Source of the DNA: Streptomyces sp. NBC_00094
Lineage (GTDB): Bacteria; Actinomycetota; Actinomycetes; Streptomycetales; Streptomycetaceae
Length of the DNA: 64,000 nt
Assembly: GCF_026343125.1 (NCBI RefSeq)
Contig: NZ_JAPEMB010000001.1
Span: 7,445,501-7,509,500 of the forward strand
Reading direction: 5' to 3'
Both the position numbers and the translations under genes were made by a program. This document shows positions 7,002 to 16,136 of this stretch, piece after piece; the stretch's first letter is position 1; each line of letters begins with the position of its first letter. Under the pieces are notes generated by a model that searched no databases, had not been told where the DNA came from, and was given only the letters and a program-made list of their open reading frames with translations.

Positions 7002-8525
7002 GTGGACGGCTCCAAGCCCGACGCCCGCACCGGAGGCGTCGTCGGCGTCCTCGCCCTCGCGGGCATCGTGGCCGCACTCATGCAGACCCTGGTGGTGCCG
7101 CTCATCGGCGACCTGCCGAAGCTCCTCGACACCGCCCCGTCCAACGCCTCCTGGGTGATCACGGCCACCCTGCTCGCCGCCGCCGTCGCCACCCCCGTCG
7201 CCGGCCGCCTCGGCGACACCCTGGGCAAGCGCCGGGTCCTCCTCGCCTCCTTCGTTCCGCTGATCGCCGGATCCGTCGTCTGCGCGCTCGCCCCCTCCGT
7301 CGTTCCGATGATCGTCGGCCGCGGCCTCCAGGGCCTCGGCATGGGCGTCGTCCCCGTCGGCATCAGCCTCCTCCGGGACGTCCTGCCGCCCGAGAAGCTG
7401 GGCGCCTCCATCGCCCTGATGAGCGCCTCCATGGGCGTCGGCGGCGCCCTCGGCCTGCCCTTCTCCGCCGCCGTCGCCGAGAACGCGAGCTGGCGCGTGC
7501 TCTTCTGGGTCGCCGCCGCCCTCAGCGCCGTGGTCGGCCTCCTGATCTGGCGCGTCGTGCCCGCCGGAGCCCGCAACCCCGCCCCCGGCCGCTTCGACGT
7601 GCCGGGCGCCCTCGGCCTCGGCGTCGGCCTCGTCGCCCTGCTGCTCGCCGTGTCCAAGGGCGCGACCTGGGGCTGGGGCAGCGGCACCACCCTCGGGCTC
7701 CTCGCCGGCTCCGCCGTCGTCCTGCTCGGCTGGGGTGCCTGGGAACTGCGGACCCGCGACCCGCTCGTCGACCTGAGGGTCACCGCCCGCCCCGTCGTCC
7801 TCATGACGAACGCGGCCTCGATCCTCGTCGGCTTCGCCATGTACGCCCCGGCCCTGGTCATTCCGCAGCTGCTCCAGCTGCCCGAGGCCACCGGCTACGG
7901 CCTCGGCCAGTCGATGATGGCCATGGGCCTCTGGATGGCCCCCGCGGGCCTGATGATGATGGTCCTGGCCCCGCTCGGCGCCAAGCTGTCCGCCGCCCGC
8001 GGCCCCAAGGTCACGCTCTCCGTCGGCGCCCTCGTCATCGCCGCGGGACACGCCTCCTCCCTCGCGCTGATGGGCTCCACCTGGGGCCTGTTCGTCGTCA
8101 CCCTCATCTGCAACACCGGCGTCGGGCTCGCCTACGGGGCGATGCCCTCGCTCATCATGGGCGCGGTGCCGCAGGAGGAGACCGCCTCCGCCAACAGCTT
8201 CAACACCTTGATGCGGTCCATCGGCACCTCCGTCTCGGCCGCCGTCATCGGCGTCGTCCTCGCCCAGATGACCACGACGCTCGGCGGGTACGTCCTGCCC
8301 TCCGAGGACGGCTTCCGTGCCGCGATGACGATCGGTGCCGGAGTCGGCCTCCTGGCCGCGGTCGTCGCCGCGCTCATCCCCGCGAAGGCCGCCGCGAGCG
8401 GCGCGGACGACACGTCCCGCACCGCGGCGGCGACCACCGCCGACGCCGACGACCAGGCCCGGGCCGCCTCCGCCTCCGAAGCCGCCTCCGACGTCGACGC
8501 CGGCCCGCGCGCCGCCCTGCGGTAG
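7002..8525 (+). CDS. DHA2-family MFS drug exporter (EmrB/QacA type)
   Basis: A 507-residue integral membrane protein. The GTG at 7002 follows AGGAGA by 6 bases. Hydrophobicity suggests 14 membrane segments. MFS motif A appears as GRLGDTLGKRRVLL between the second and third segments, and an RGLQGLGMG motif follows. The C-terminus is a soluble Ala/Asp-rich tail (GADDTSRTAAATT...). It probably exports amphipathic or cationic compounds by proton antiport and is regulated by the divergent MarR protein. Substrate unknown. Confidence 0.9.
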   Translation: MDGSKPDARTGGVVGVLALAGIVAALMQTLVVPLIGDLPKLLDTAPSNASWVITATLLAAAVATPVAGRLGDTLGKRRVLLASFVPLIAGSVVCALAPSVVPMIVGRGLQGLGMGVVPVGISLLRDVLPPEKLGASIALMSASMGVGGALGLPFSAAVAENASWRVLFWVAAALSAVVGLLIWRVVPAGARNPAPGRFDVPGALGLGVGLVALLLAVSKGATWGWGSGTTLGLLAGSAVVLLGWGAWELRTRDPLVDLRVTARPVVLMTNAASILVGFAMYAPALVIPQLLQLPEATGYGLGQSMMAMGLWMAPAGLMMMVLAPLGAKLSAARGPKVTLSVGALVIAAGHASSLALMGSTWGLFVVTLICNTGVGLAYGAMPSLIMGAVPQEETASANSFNTLMRSIGTSVSAAVIGVVLAQMTTTLGGYVLPSEDGFRAAMTIGAGVGLLAAVVAALIPAKAAASGADDTSRTAAATTADADDQARAASASEAASDVDAGPRAALR

Positions 8526-8645
8526 CCCGTACCGAAGCCGCGCGGCGAATCCACAGCAGTGGCGGCGACCTCCCGGTCGACACCGACTCCCGGTCTCGAC
8601 ACCGACCGGTCCGCCGTCCGAACCCGCCGTCCGACCCCGTCGCCA

Positions 8646-8681
8646 GGGCCCGACCGTCTCTCAGCCGAGACCGTCGGGCCC
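8646..8681. terminator. Bidirectional hairpin between convergent genes
   Basis: Arms of 15 bases at 8646-8660 and 8667-8681 (GGGCCCGACCGTCTC against GAGACCGTCGGGCCC, one mismatch) with a 6-base loop. The loop contains the stop codon of the VOC gene. It likely terminates both the MFS and VOC transcripts. Confidence 0.75.
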
Positions 8682-9506
8682 CTGGAGCGTGTCCTCGTCC
8701 GTCACCGTCTCCAGCGTGAACAGCGCGCCGTCCGGATCCCGTACGACCGTGCGATGCCGGTCGGCGCCGCCGGGAGCGCGCACCCCGCCCCACTCGCCGC
8801 CCGGCACGACCGAACCGCCGTGCTTCTCGACCGCCGCCGTCGCCTCCTGCAGATCCGGCACCCGGAACCGTACGAGCCAGCGCGGACGCAGCTGAGGCCG
8901 GGTCGAGGCGGACTCGACCGGGCCGCTGTTCAGGCGGGCGACGGCCTCGCCGTTCCAGCGCAGCACCACCTGCTCCTCCTCGTACGAGACCTCGCAGCAC
9001 CCCGGGCTCCCGTCCGCCCAGCCGAGCACCCCGCCGTAGAACACGGCCGCGTCGAACGCGTCCCGCGTGTGCAGCTCCAGCCAGGCCGGCGCCGTCCGCT
9101 CGTCCATGCGCCAACGCGAGATCAACCGCCCCTCCCACACGGCGAACGCCGCGCCCTCCCGGTCCGTCGCGAGCGCCGCCCGCCCCCGGGGCGGGAAGGA
9201 GACCGGCCCCACGCCGACCGTGCCGCCACGCTCCCGGATCCGCGCCACCGCCGCGTCGGCGTCGTCCACGGCGAAGAACGGCGTCCAGGCCACCGGCACC
9301 GCCAACTCGGCGGCCACCGCCGCGATCCCGGCCACCGGCACCCCGTCCCGCTCACCCACCGCGTACTCGTCACCGAGGGCGCCCCGGCGGAACGTCCAGC
9401 CCAGCACCGCCCCGTAGAAACGCTCCGCCGCGTCGAGATCCCGCGCGGCCAGACTCAGCCAGCACGGCGCGCCCACTGCCTCCGCGCTCACCGCCACCCT
9501 CACCAT
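8661..9506 (-). CDS. Two-domain VOC (glyoxalase/bleomycin-resistance superfamily) protein
   Basis: A 281-residue protein. The ATG at 9506 follows GAGGAG closely. It contains two tandem VOC modules, roughly residues 8-125 (CWLSLAARDLDAAERFYGAVLGW) and 140-270 (WLELHTRDAFDAAVFYGGVLGW). Each has the start-strand plus FY-G-VLGW signature typical of antibiotic-binding or dioxygenase-like VOC proteins. Metal ligands are not clear. It stands alone between convergent MFS and MerR genes. It could bind or inactivate a small toxic compound; substrate unknown. Confidence 0.85.
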   Translation of the reverse strand: MVRVAVSAEAVGAPCWLSLAARDLDAAERFYGAVLGWTFRRGALGDEYAVGERDGVPVAGIAAVAAELAVPVAWTPFFAVDDADAAVARIRERGGTVGVGPVSFPPRGRAALATDREGAAFAVWEGRLISRWRMDERTAPAWLELHTRDAFDAAVFYGGVLGWADGSPGCCEVSYEEEQVVLRWNGEAVARLNSGPVESASTRPQLRPRWLVRFRVPDLQEATAAVEKHGGSVVPGGEWGGVRAPGGADRHRTVVRDPDGALFTLETVTDEDTLQGPDGLG

Positions 9507-9693
9507 CTCCTCGGTCCTCGATCCTGCGGCGGTTCGCCCGATGCCGCCACGCGCCCCTTCCCCGCCCGGCCGCCCACCATGCGCGCGTTCACCCATGTGC
9601 CGCCGATCACCACGCACCCGAGTGTGCGACCCGCCGATCGGCCGGTGCACAGGACGCCGACCGCTCCGCCCCTGACGCGGGGCGTTCCTCGGC

Positions 9694-10617
9694 TCAGTCG
9701 GTCCGCCCCGTGACCTGGGCCTGCAGGGCGACGGAGAGATGATGGTGGAGGGCGCCCAGGACCGGCTCGTCCGGGGCGAAGAGGCCGCCGGCGAGCTTCC
9801 AGTAGCGCTGGATCACGGGACCGCCGCTCCGGGCGAGCAGCCCGACCAGCCGCTGCCGGAAGGCGGGCGTGTCGGGTACCCCGCTCGCCTGGGCGTAGGC
9901 GGAGACGAAACAGTCCAGAGCCTCGCCGTCCCCGGGGGCCAGACCGGCCCGCTGCGCCGATGAGGCCGACGCGTAGGCCACTGCCAGCTCCTCGTACAGC
10001 ACCTCGGGCCGGTACGTGCCTGCCGGCAGCGGCGGCGCCGACCGGAACTCCACGCGGTCGAGGCGCGGATCCGTGACCAGCGCGTGCAACCGGGCGAAGG
10101 CCAGTACCTGCCCGGGGCTCGGCTCCCGGGGAAGCCCCGGCACCACGGAGTCGAGGACCGTCGACACCACCCGGCCCGGCAGCCGCGCCGGCAGGATCCG
10201 CCGCCAGAACCGGACCAGGGCGGCCGTGTCGGGTGGCGCCGGCACGGCGCCGACGAGCCGCAGCCGCTCGGCGCGCTCCTCGGCGGAACAGTCCCGGAGC
10301 AGCGTCAGGGAGGCCTCGCGCCAGCGCAGCGCGGCCAGTTGGGAGCCCACCTTCCGCAACTGGCCGGTGACGACCTCCTCCAGGGCGTCGTCACGGTCGA
10401 GGGCCCGCTCCACCTCGGGTACGGGGAGGCCGAGCGTCCGCAGGGAGCGGATGAGACGCAGCCGGTCGAGCGCCTCGGGGCCGTACCGGCGGTGTCCGCC
10501 GGAGCTGCGACCGGCCTCGGGCAGCAGGCCCCGGTCGGAGTAGTGGCGCACGGTCTTCACGGTGGTGCCGGCGCGCTCGGCGAGCTCTCCGATGCTCAAC
10601 AGTCCGTCGGACGACAC
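9694..10617 (-). CDS. MerR-family transcriptional regulator with large effector domain
   Basis: A 307-residue protein. The GTG at 10617 has GGGAGG upstream. The winged-helix MerR domain fills residues 6-75 (LSIGELAERAGTTVKTVRHYSDRGLL), then a dimerisation helix. The roughly 200-residue C-terminal part has no Cys cluster, so a drug or small molecule rather than a metal is the likely ligand. It is divergent from the two-domain hydrolase, whose promoter has the 19-bp spacer expected for MerR control. Confidence 0.88.
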   Translation of the reverse strand: MSSDGLLSIGELAERAGTTVKTVRHYSDRGLLPEAGRSSGGHRRYGPEALDRLRLIRSLRTLGLPVPEVERALDRDDALEEVVTGQLRKVGSQLAALRWREASLTLLRDCSAEERAERLRLVGAVPAPPDTAALVRFWRRILPARLPGRVVSTVLDSVVPGLPREPSPGQVLAFARLHALVTDPRLDRVEFRSAPPLPAGTYRPEVLYEELAVAYASASSAQRAGLAPGDGEALDCFVSAYAQASGVPDTPAFRQRLVGLLARSGGPVIQRYWKLAGGLFAPDEPVLGALHHHLSVALQAQVTGRTD

Positions 10618-10701
10618 GAGTCGAACCTCCCTCGGCGGATCCGCTCACCCTCGCACACGCCTTCGGGATCCCCGGTCGGTGCGGCCCGCGCGGCGGCCGA
10701 C

Positions 10702-10732
10702 TTGAACCTCCCTCAGGGGGAGTTCCTAGCGT
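10702..10732 (+). promoter_or_regulatory. MerR-type promoter with 19-bp spacer
   Basis: TTGAAC (10702-10707) and TAGCGT (10727-10732) are separated by 19 bp instead of 17. The spacer holds an imperfect dyad of the form GAAC-TCCC...GGGGA-GTTC. This is the hallmark of promoters that MerR proteins untwist to activate. It faces the hydrolase gene. Confidence 0.8.
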
Positions 10733-10746
10733 GGCCGCGGGACAAC

Positions 10747-10794
10747 GCCCGGGCCATCGCCCGGGAAGCCGCCCGGGCCATCGCCCGGGAAGTC
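10747..10794. repeat. 24-bp tandem duplication in the hydrolase leader
   Basis: Two adjacent 24-bp units (10747-10770 and 10771-10794) differ by one base and each contain two GCCCGGG blocks. They fill the leader between the MerR-type promoter and the AGGAG ribosome site and could fold into stable hairpins. Confidence 0.85.
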
Positions 10795-10808
10795 GCGAGG
10801 AGACGATC

Positions 10809-12497
10809 ATGACGGCGTTCGTGCTGGTGTCGGGCCCCTTCACCGGGGGCTGGGTGTGGGAGGAGACGGCCACCCGGCTCCGGGCGGCGGGGGCGCAGGC
10901 GTACCCCGTGACGCTCACGGGGATGGGCGAGCGCCGCGACGGCAGCGGCGCGGAGGCCGGGGACGGCATCGACCTGGACACGCACATCGAGGACCTGGTG
11001 CGGCTGGTCGACGGGATCGCCGCGACCGAGGTCGTGCTCGTGGGCCATGGGTACGGCCTCCACCCGGTCCTCGGCGCGGCCGACCGGCGTCCGGGACGGA
11101 CCGCCCGGATCGTCGCTCTGGACACGGCCCTCCCGGAAGACGGCGCGGCGGCCGTACGCGCCGTACCGGACCCGGAGGTCCGGGCCCGGCTGGAACCCGT
11201 GACCGGTCCGCCCGGCGCGGCCGAGGCGCCGATCCCGCCGCCGACGCGGGGGACCTGGCCGCGCTGGGGCAGTACCGAAGGCGTCCCCGCCGAGGCGCTG
11301 GCACGCCTGGAGCGGCTCTCCGCACCCCAGCCCCCGGGCACGCTCACCCAGCCGCTCCGCCTCACCGGCGCGGCCTCCGCACTGCCCGTCACCGGCGTCC
11401 TGTGCACCGCCGACGGATCGAGCGTCGACCTGGTCGAGATGCTGGTGGAATCGGGCCCGCCGCAGTTCCGGGCGCTCGCCGACGCGGGGGTGCGCTTCCT
11501 CGAACTGGCCACCGGGCACTGGCCGATGCTCTCCGACTCCGGGGAGCTGGCCGAGGTACTGCTCCGGGCTGCGGCCGGGGAGGGACACCGGGTGGCCCTG
11601 CCCGAGCGGGGGAGCGGGCGGGAGCGGGGGAGCGGACACGAGCAGGGGAGTGGACACGATCAGGGGAGCGGGCAAGAGCAGGGGAGCGGGCAAGAGCAGG
11701 GGAGCGAGGGGGCGCAGGGCAGCGGACGCGAGCAGGGCGGTCGGCACGAGCCGCCTCCGCACCTGCTGCCGTTCCTCCTGGACGTACCCGAGGTCACGCG
11801 CGAGCGGCACGGACGGATCGACCTCCACCTGCCGGAGGCCGACGGTCCGGCGGACCGGCCCCGGCCGGCCGTGGTCTTCGTCCACGGCGGCCCGATCGTC
11901 CCCGACCAGCGGCCCACTCCGCGGGACACGCCGTTCTTCCTCGGATACGGGCGGTACGTGGCGGGCCTCGGCGCGGTCGGGGTGACCCTGGACCACCGGC
12001 TGCACGGTCTCGCCGACTACCCGCGGGCGGCGGAGGACCTGGCCGAGGCCGTCGCGGCCGTACGGGCCGATCCGCGCGTGGACGGGGACCGGATCGCGCT
12101 CTGGTTCTTCTCCACGGGCGGGCTGCTGGCGGCGGACTGGCTCGCCGCGCCCCCGCCGTGGCTGCGGTGCGTGGCGGCGAACTACCCGGCCCTCGCGCCG
12201 CTGCCCGGCTGGGGCGCGGTGGAGTCCCGCTTCCGACCGGTGGACGCGGTGAGGGCGGCGGCCTCGACCTCGGCGGGCCGACCGCCGATCGTCCTCACCC
12301 GCGCCGGGCTCGAACATCCCGCCTTCACCGCGACGGTCCGGGAGTTCCTCGACGCCGCAGCGGAGAGCGGCGCCGAGGTGGAGATCGTCGACGTGCCGCT
12401 GGGCCACCACGCCTTCGAACTCGTCGACCCGACGGACGCGTCCCGCGCGGCGGTCGAACGGGCCGCGCGGTCGGTCCTCGGGCATCTCGGGGGCTGA
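10809..12497 (+). CDS. Tandem alpha/beta-hydrolase with degenerate N-terminal active site
   Basis: A 562-residue protein from the ATG at 10809, just after GAGGAG. Residues 1-255 are an alpha/beta-hydrolase (FVLVSGPFTGGWVW; VVLVGHGYGLHPVL). The nucleophile elbow reads GHGYG, with Gly where Ser is expected, so this domain looks catalytically dead. Residues 265-315 are a low-complexity linker of GSGxEQ repeats. Residues 320-562 are a second hydrolase with an HGG oxyanion motif (VVFVHGGP), an FFSTGG elbow and a GHHAF histidine, so it appears active. There is no signal peptide. Control is by the divergent MerR. It is probably an esterase or lactonase acting on the compound sensed by MerR; substrate unknown. 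Confidence 0.85.
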   Translation: MTAFVLVSGPFTGGWVWEETATRLRAAGAQAYPVTLTGMGERRDGSGAEAGDGIDLDTHIEDLVRLVDGIAATEVVLVGHGYGLHPVLGAADRRPGRTARIVALDTALPEDGAAAVRAVPDPEVRARLEPVTGPPGAAEAPIPPPTRGTWPRWGSTEGVPAEALARLERLSAPQPPGTLTQPLRLTGAASALPVTGVLCTADGSSVDLVEMLVESGPPQFRALADAGVRFLELATGHWPMLSDSGELAEVLLRAAAGEGHRVALPERGSGRERGSGHEQGSGHDQGSGQEQGSGQEQGSEGAQGSGREQGGRHEPPPHLLPFLLDVPEVTRERHGRIDLHLPEADGPADRPRPAVVFVHGGPIVPDQRPTPRDTPFFLGYGRYVAGLGAVGVTLDHRLHGLADYPRAAEDLAEAVAAVRADPRVDGDRIALWFFSTGGLLAADWLAAPPPWLRCVAANYPALAPLPGWGAVESRFRPVDAVRAAASTSAGRPPIVLTRAGLEHPAFTATVREFLDAAAESGAEVEIVDVPLGHHAFELVDPTDASRAAVERAARSVLGHLGG

Positions 12498-12516
12498 CCC
12501 GCACTGCCCCCGAGAT
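12484..12516. terminator. Bidirectional hairpin between hydrolase and ABC genes
   Basis: Perfect 11-base arms ATCTCGGGGGC (12484-12494) and GCCCCCGAGAT (12506-12516) flank an 11-base loop that contains the hydrolase stop codon. Confidence 0.78.
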
Positions 12517-12518
12517 CG

Positions 12519-13328
12519 TCAGTGTGCCGCCGGGAACCCCCCGCGCCGGGGCACCGAGTCCAGGAGGAGCCGGGTGTACGGGTGTTCCGGGGCGTCCAGG
12601 ACCCGTGAGGTCGTGCCCGCTTCCACGACCTGGCCCGACTTGAGGACCATCACCTCGTCCGCGATGTGCCGGACGACGGCCAGGTCGTGGGTGACGAACA
12701 GGTAGCCGATGCCCGAGTCGCGGCGGATCGCGGCGAGGAGTTCGAGGATCTGTGCCTGGATCGACACGTCGAGCGCGGCGACGGCCTCGTCGAGGACGAG
12801 GACCCGGGGCTCCACGGCGAGGGCGCGGGCGATTGCCACGCGCTGCCGCTGTCCGCCGGAGAGACCGCGGGGGAGGGCCGAGGCCTCGCGGGTGCCGAGT
12901 CCGACCTGGTCGAGCAGTTCGGAGACCCGGGTGGCACGGGCGGTCGCGTCGAGACCGGTGTGGAGGCGGAGCACTTCGTCGAGGCAGCCCGACACGCTGA
13001 TCCGGGGGTCGAGCGACAGGTACGGATCCTGGAAGACCATCTGGATCTCCCGGGCCCGCTCCAGCCGCTCCGCCCGGCCGCGGGGCCGCGTGGAGCGGTC
13101 CCGGCCGTTCAGGCGGACGGTGCCGCCGTCCGGGCGCTCCAGGCCGACGAGCATCCGGACCGTGGTGGTCTTGCCGCTGCCGGACTCCCCGACGATCGCG
13201 AGGGAGGCCCCGGGTGCCAGGGTGAAGGACACGCCGTCGACGGCCGTGTGGTCGCCGTACTGCTTCCGCAGACCCTCGACGACCAGGCCGTTCTCGACGA
13301 CCAGGCCGTCCTTTGTCGACACGGTCAC
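12519..13328 (-). CDS. Dipeptide/oligopeptide-type ABC transporter ATPase (DppF/OppF-like)
   Basis: A 269-residue protein. The GTG at 13328 overlaps the stop of the preceding ATPase by 4 bp (GTGA). It has Walker A GESGSGKTTT near residues 51-60, the signature LSGGQRQRVAIARAL, Walker B VLVLDEAVAALD and the H-loop THD. It is the last gene of the five-gene importer operon and ends at a bidirectional hairpin. It would pair with the DppD-like ATPase to power import. Confidence 0.92.
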   Translation of the reverse strand: MTVSTKDGLVVENGLVVEGLRKQYGDHTAVDGVSFTLAPGASLAIVGESGSGKTTTVRMLVGLERPDGGTVRLNGRDRSTRPRGRAERLERAREIQMVFQDPYLSLDPRISVSGCLDEVLRLHTGLDATARATRVSELLDQVGLGTREASALPRGLSGGQRQRVAIARALAVEPRVLVLDEAVAALDVSIQAQILELLAAIRRDSGIGYLFVTHDLAVVRHIADEVMVLKSGQVVEAGTTSRVLDAPEHPYTRLLLDSVPRRGGFPAAH

Positions 13329-14320
13329 AGCATGATCCCTTCGTCGGCGCGGTGGCAGGCGGCGAGTCCGTCGCCGTACCGGGCGAGGGCCGGCTTCTCC
13401 TGGGAGCAGCGCGCCACCGCGTGGGCGCAGCGCGGGGCGAAGGCGCAGCCCGGCGGGGTCTCGGCCAGGGAGACGGGCCGTCCCGGGATGGGCCGGGGCG
13501 CGGGCGAGCCGGGCTCGATGCCCGGCGTGCAGGCGAGCAGCCCTGCCGTGTACGGGTGACGCGGACGGTCGAACAGCTCGTCGGTGCCGTGCGTCTCCAC
13601 GATCCGGCCCGCGTACATCACGTACACCCGGTCGCAGACGGCGGCGGCCAGTTCGAGGTCGTGGGTCACGAAGAGCATGCCCGTGCCGCGCTCGGCCCGG
13701 AGGCGGGTGAGGATCCCGATGATCTCCGCCTGGGTCGTGACGTCCAGCGCGGTGGTCGGCTCGTCGGCGACGAGCAGCGCGGGTTCGGAGGCGAGCGCCG
13801 CGGCGATGACCACGCGCTGGAGCATGCCGCCGGAGAACTCGTGCGGACGGCGCCGCAGGGCGCCCTTCGGGTCGCGGATGCCGACCGCTTCGAGCAGTTC
13901 CAGGGCCCGCGCGGTGGCCGCGGCGGCCGGGGTCCCGCCCGCGCGCAGCCCCTCCGTGAGGAAGTCGCCGACGCGGCGCAGCGGGTTCACGGAGGCACGC
14001 GGGTCCTGGAAGACCATCGAGACCTGGCGGGCGCGCAGCGCGGCCAGCTCCGTGCGGTTCATGGTGAGCACGTCCCGGCCGGCGACCCGGACCTCACCGG
14101 TGGTGCGGGCGCCCCCGGGCAGCAGCCCGAGGACGCTGCGGCAGGCCACCGACTTGCCGGAGCCGGACTCGCCGACCAGGCCGACGCTCTCCCCGGGCCG
14201 CACCCGGATGCTGACCCCGTCGAGGATCGGCCGGCCGGCGCGGCCCTCGGGGAGCCGGACGTCGAGCCCGTCGATCTCCAGGACGGGAGTCGTGTCCCTC
14301 TGTTCCTTCATGCCGTTCAC
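13325..14320 (-). CDS. Dipeptide/oligopeptide-type ABC transporter ATPase (DppD/OppD-like)
   Basis: A 331-residue protein. The GTG at 14320 overlaps the upstream permease stop; an ATG three codons later is the alternative. It has Walker A GESGSGKS, the signature FSGGMLQRVVIAAAL and Walker B LLVADEPTTALD. The C-terminal oligopeptide-type extension carries the conserved CAFAPRCAHAVARC cysteines. These clearly place it in the Opp/Dpp/nickel group rather than the sugar group. Confidence 0.92.
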   Translation of the reverse strand: MNGMKEQRDTTPVLEIDGLDVRLPEGRAGRPILDGVSIRVRPGESVGLVGESGSGKSVACRSVLGLLPGGARTTGEVRVAGRDVLTMNRTELAALRARQVSMVFQDPRASVNPLRRVGDFLTEGLRAGGTPAAAATARALELLEAVGIRDPKGALRRRPHEFSGGMLQRVVIAAALASEPALLVADEPTTALDVTTQAEIIGILTRLRAERGTGMLFVTHDLELAAAVCDRVYVMYAGRIVETHGTDELFDRPRHPYTAGLLACTPGIEPGSPAPRPIPGRPVSLAETPPGCAFAPRCAHAVARCSQEKPALARYGDGLAACHRADEGIML

Positions 14321-15186
14321 CGCTCACGCTTCGCGATCCGGTCGGCGAGTCCCTCGCCGACGATGCCGAACGCCACCACGGCGAGCACGATGCACGCGGA
14401 GGGCGCGAGGGCGGGCAGCATCGCCCCCTGCTGCACGGCCGACTGGCCTTCGTTGATCATGGCGCCCCAGTCGGCGGTCGGCGGCTGCACGCCGAAGCCG
14501 AGGAAGGAGAGCGCGGCCAGGTCCATGAGGGCGTACCCGAAGTTCATCGCGGACTGGGCGAAGACCGTCGGGGCGATGTTCGGCAGGAGGTGGCGCACGG
14601 AGACGGTCCAGCCGGACCAGCCCTGCACGCGGTACGCCTCGATGTACGGGCGGGCCTTCTCCTGGCGGGCGATGCCGCGGACGAGACGACCGACGTACGG
14701 GGTGTACGCCACCGCCATGGCGATCACCGGCGCGGTCATCCCGGAGCCGACGACGGTCACGAGCAGGATCGCGAGGAGCAGACCGGGGATCGCGAAGACC
14801 ATGTCCATCGAGCGGGACAGGAGCGTGTCGGCCCAGCCGCCGCGCCAGGCCGCCACGACACCGATCAGGGTGCCGAGGAGGGTGGAGACGGCGACGACGA
14901 GCAGCGGTCCCAGGAGTCCGGTGCGGGCGCCGTAGAGGAGCCGGGACAGGATGTCCCGCCCGGACTGGTCCGTGCCGAGGAGGTGGTCGGCGCTGGTGCC
15001 GACCAGGCTCGCCGAGAGGTCGACGGCCTCGGGGTCGTACGGCGCGAGGAGCGGCGCGAAGACGGCGACCAGGACGAGGGCGACGAGCACCCCGACCGAG
15101 ACGGTGAAGAGGGGGCCCTGGCCGAGGACGCGCAGCCGGCGGAGGCCGGGCCTGCGGTACGGCACCGGGGTTGTGGTGGTGGTCAT
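14317..15186 (-). CDS. ABC transporter permease (DppC/OppC-like)
   Basis: A 289-residue inner-membrane protein. The ATG at 15186 overlaps the DppB-like stop (ATGA). It has about six membrane segments. The extracytoplasmic N-terminal part carries the DppC signature LLGTDQSGRDILSRLLYGAR, and the cytoplasmic EAA loop is present (YIEAYRVQGWSGW...HLLPNIAP). Confidence 0.9.
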   Translation of the reverse strand: MTTTTTPVPYRRPGLRRLRVLGQGPLFTVSVGVLVALVLVAVFAPLLAPYDPEAVDLSASLVGTSADHLLGTDQSGRDILSRLLYGARTGLLGPLLVVAVSTLLGTLIGVVAAWRGGWADTLLSRSMDMVFAIPGLLLAILLVTVVGSGMTAPVIAMAVAYTPYVGRLVRGIARQEKARPYIEAYRVQGWSGWTVSVRHLLPNIAPTVFAQSAMNFGYALMDLAALSFLGFGVQPPTADWGAMINEGQSAVQQGAMLPALAPSACIVLAVVAFGIVGEGLADRIAKRER

Positions 15187-16136
15187 GAGGAGCCTTCCCC
15201 GTGGAGCGAGAGCCGGGGGTCGATGAGGGGCGCGAGCAGGTCGACCGCGAGGTTCACGAGGACGAAGGCGGCCACGCTGAGCAGGGTGATCGCCTGGACG
15301 ACGGCGAAGTCCTGGGCCGTCACCGACGACACGAGCAGGGAGCCGAGCCCGGGCACGTCGAAGGCGGTCTCGACGATCGAGGTGCTGATGAGGAGGCCGG
15401 CGAGCATCGTGCCGCCGACGGTGACGACGGGACCGAGAGCGTTGCGCAGGACGTGCCGGCGGACCACGGTCCGTCCGGCGACGCCACGGGCGCGGGCCAC
15501 CTCGACGTGCTCGCGACCGAGCTCGTCGAGCATCGCCGAGCGGGTGACCCGGGCGAGGAGTCCCGCGAAGGTCAGCGCCAGGGCGAAGGCCGGCAGGGTC
15601 AGGTGGTAGATCTGCTGGGAGAAGCCCACCGGGGTGCCGCCGGGGCCGGGGAACCAGCCCAGCTGCACCGAGAAGAGCGACACGAGCGCGATGGCGGTCA
15701 CGAAGGACGGGGTCGCCGTGGCGACGCCGGTGCCGATGAGCACCGTCCGGTCCAGCGGACCGGGACGCAGCGCGGCGAGGATGCCGGACCCGACACCGAT
15801 CAGGGTGACGAGCAGCGCCGCGTACGCGACGAGCAGCGCCGTGCTGGGCAGCCGGGAGGCGATGAGGTCGGTCACGTCCTGGTGGTACTGCGCGGAGGTC
15901 CCGAAGTCGCCTTGGAGGACGCCGCCGAGCCACTTCGCGTACTGGACGACCAGCGGGTCGTCCAGGTGGTACTGGGAGCGCAGGGCCGCCACGGCCTCGG
16001 GCGTCGCGGGGCGGCCGTGGAGCAGGAAGGTCACCGGGTCGCCGGGGGCCAGGTGGATGGCGCCGAAGACCACGAGAGAGGTCACGAACAGCACCGCCAC
16101 CAGCCCGAGGAGCCGGCCGACGAGGTATCGGGTCAT
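15183..16136 (-). CDS. ABC transporter permease (DppB/OppB-like)
   Basis: A 317-residue membrane protein with six predicted segments. It begins with the family-typical MTRYLVGRLLGL and APGDP after the first segment, and has the EAA loop HVEVARARGVAGRTVVRRHV. The ATG at 16136 overlaps the TAA stop of the binding protein (TAATG), so translation is coupled. Confidence 0.9.
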   Translation of the reverse strand: MTRYLVGRLLGLVAVLFVTSLVVFGAIHLAPGDPVTFLLHGRPATPEAVAALRSQYHLDDPLVVQYAKWLGGVLQGDFGTSAQYHQDVTDLIASRLPSTALLVAYAALLVTLIGVGSGILAALRPGPLDRTVLIGTGVATATPSFVTAIALVSLFSVQLGWFPGPGGTPVGFSQQIYHLTLPAFALALTFAGLLARVTRSAMLDELGREHVEVARARGVAGRTVVRRHVLRNALGPVVTVGGTMLAGLLISTSIVETAFDVPGLGSLLVSSVTAQDFAVVQAITLLSVAAFVLVNLAVDLLAPLIDPRLSLHGEGSS

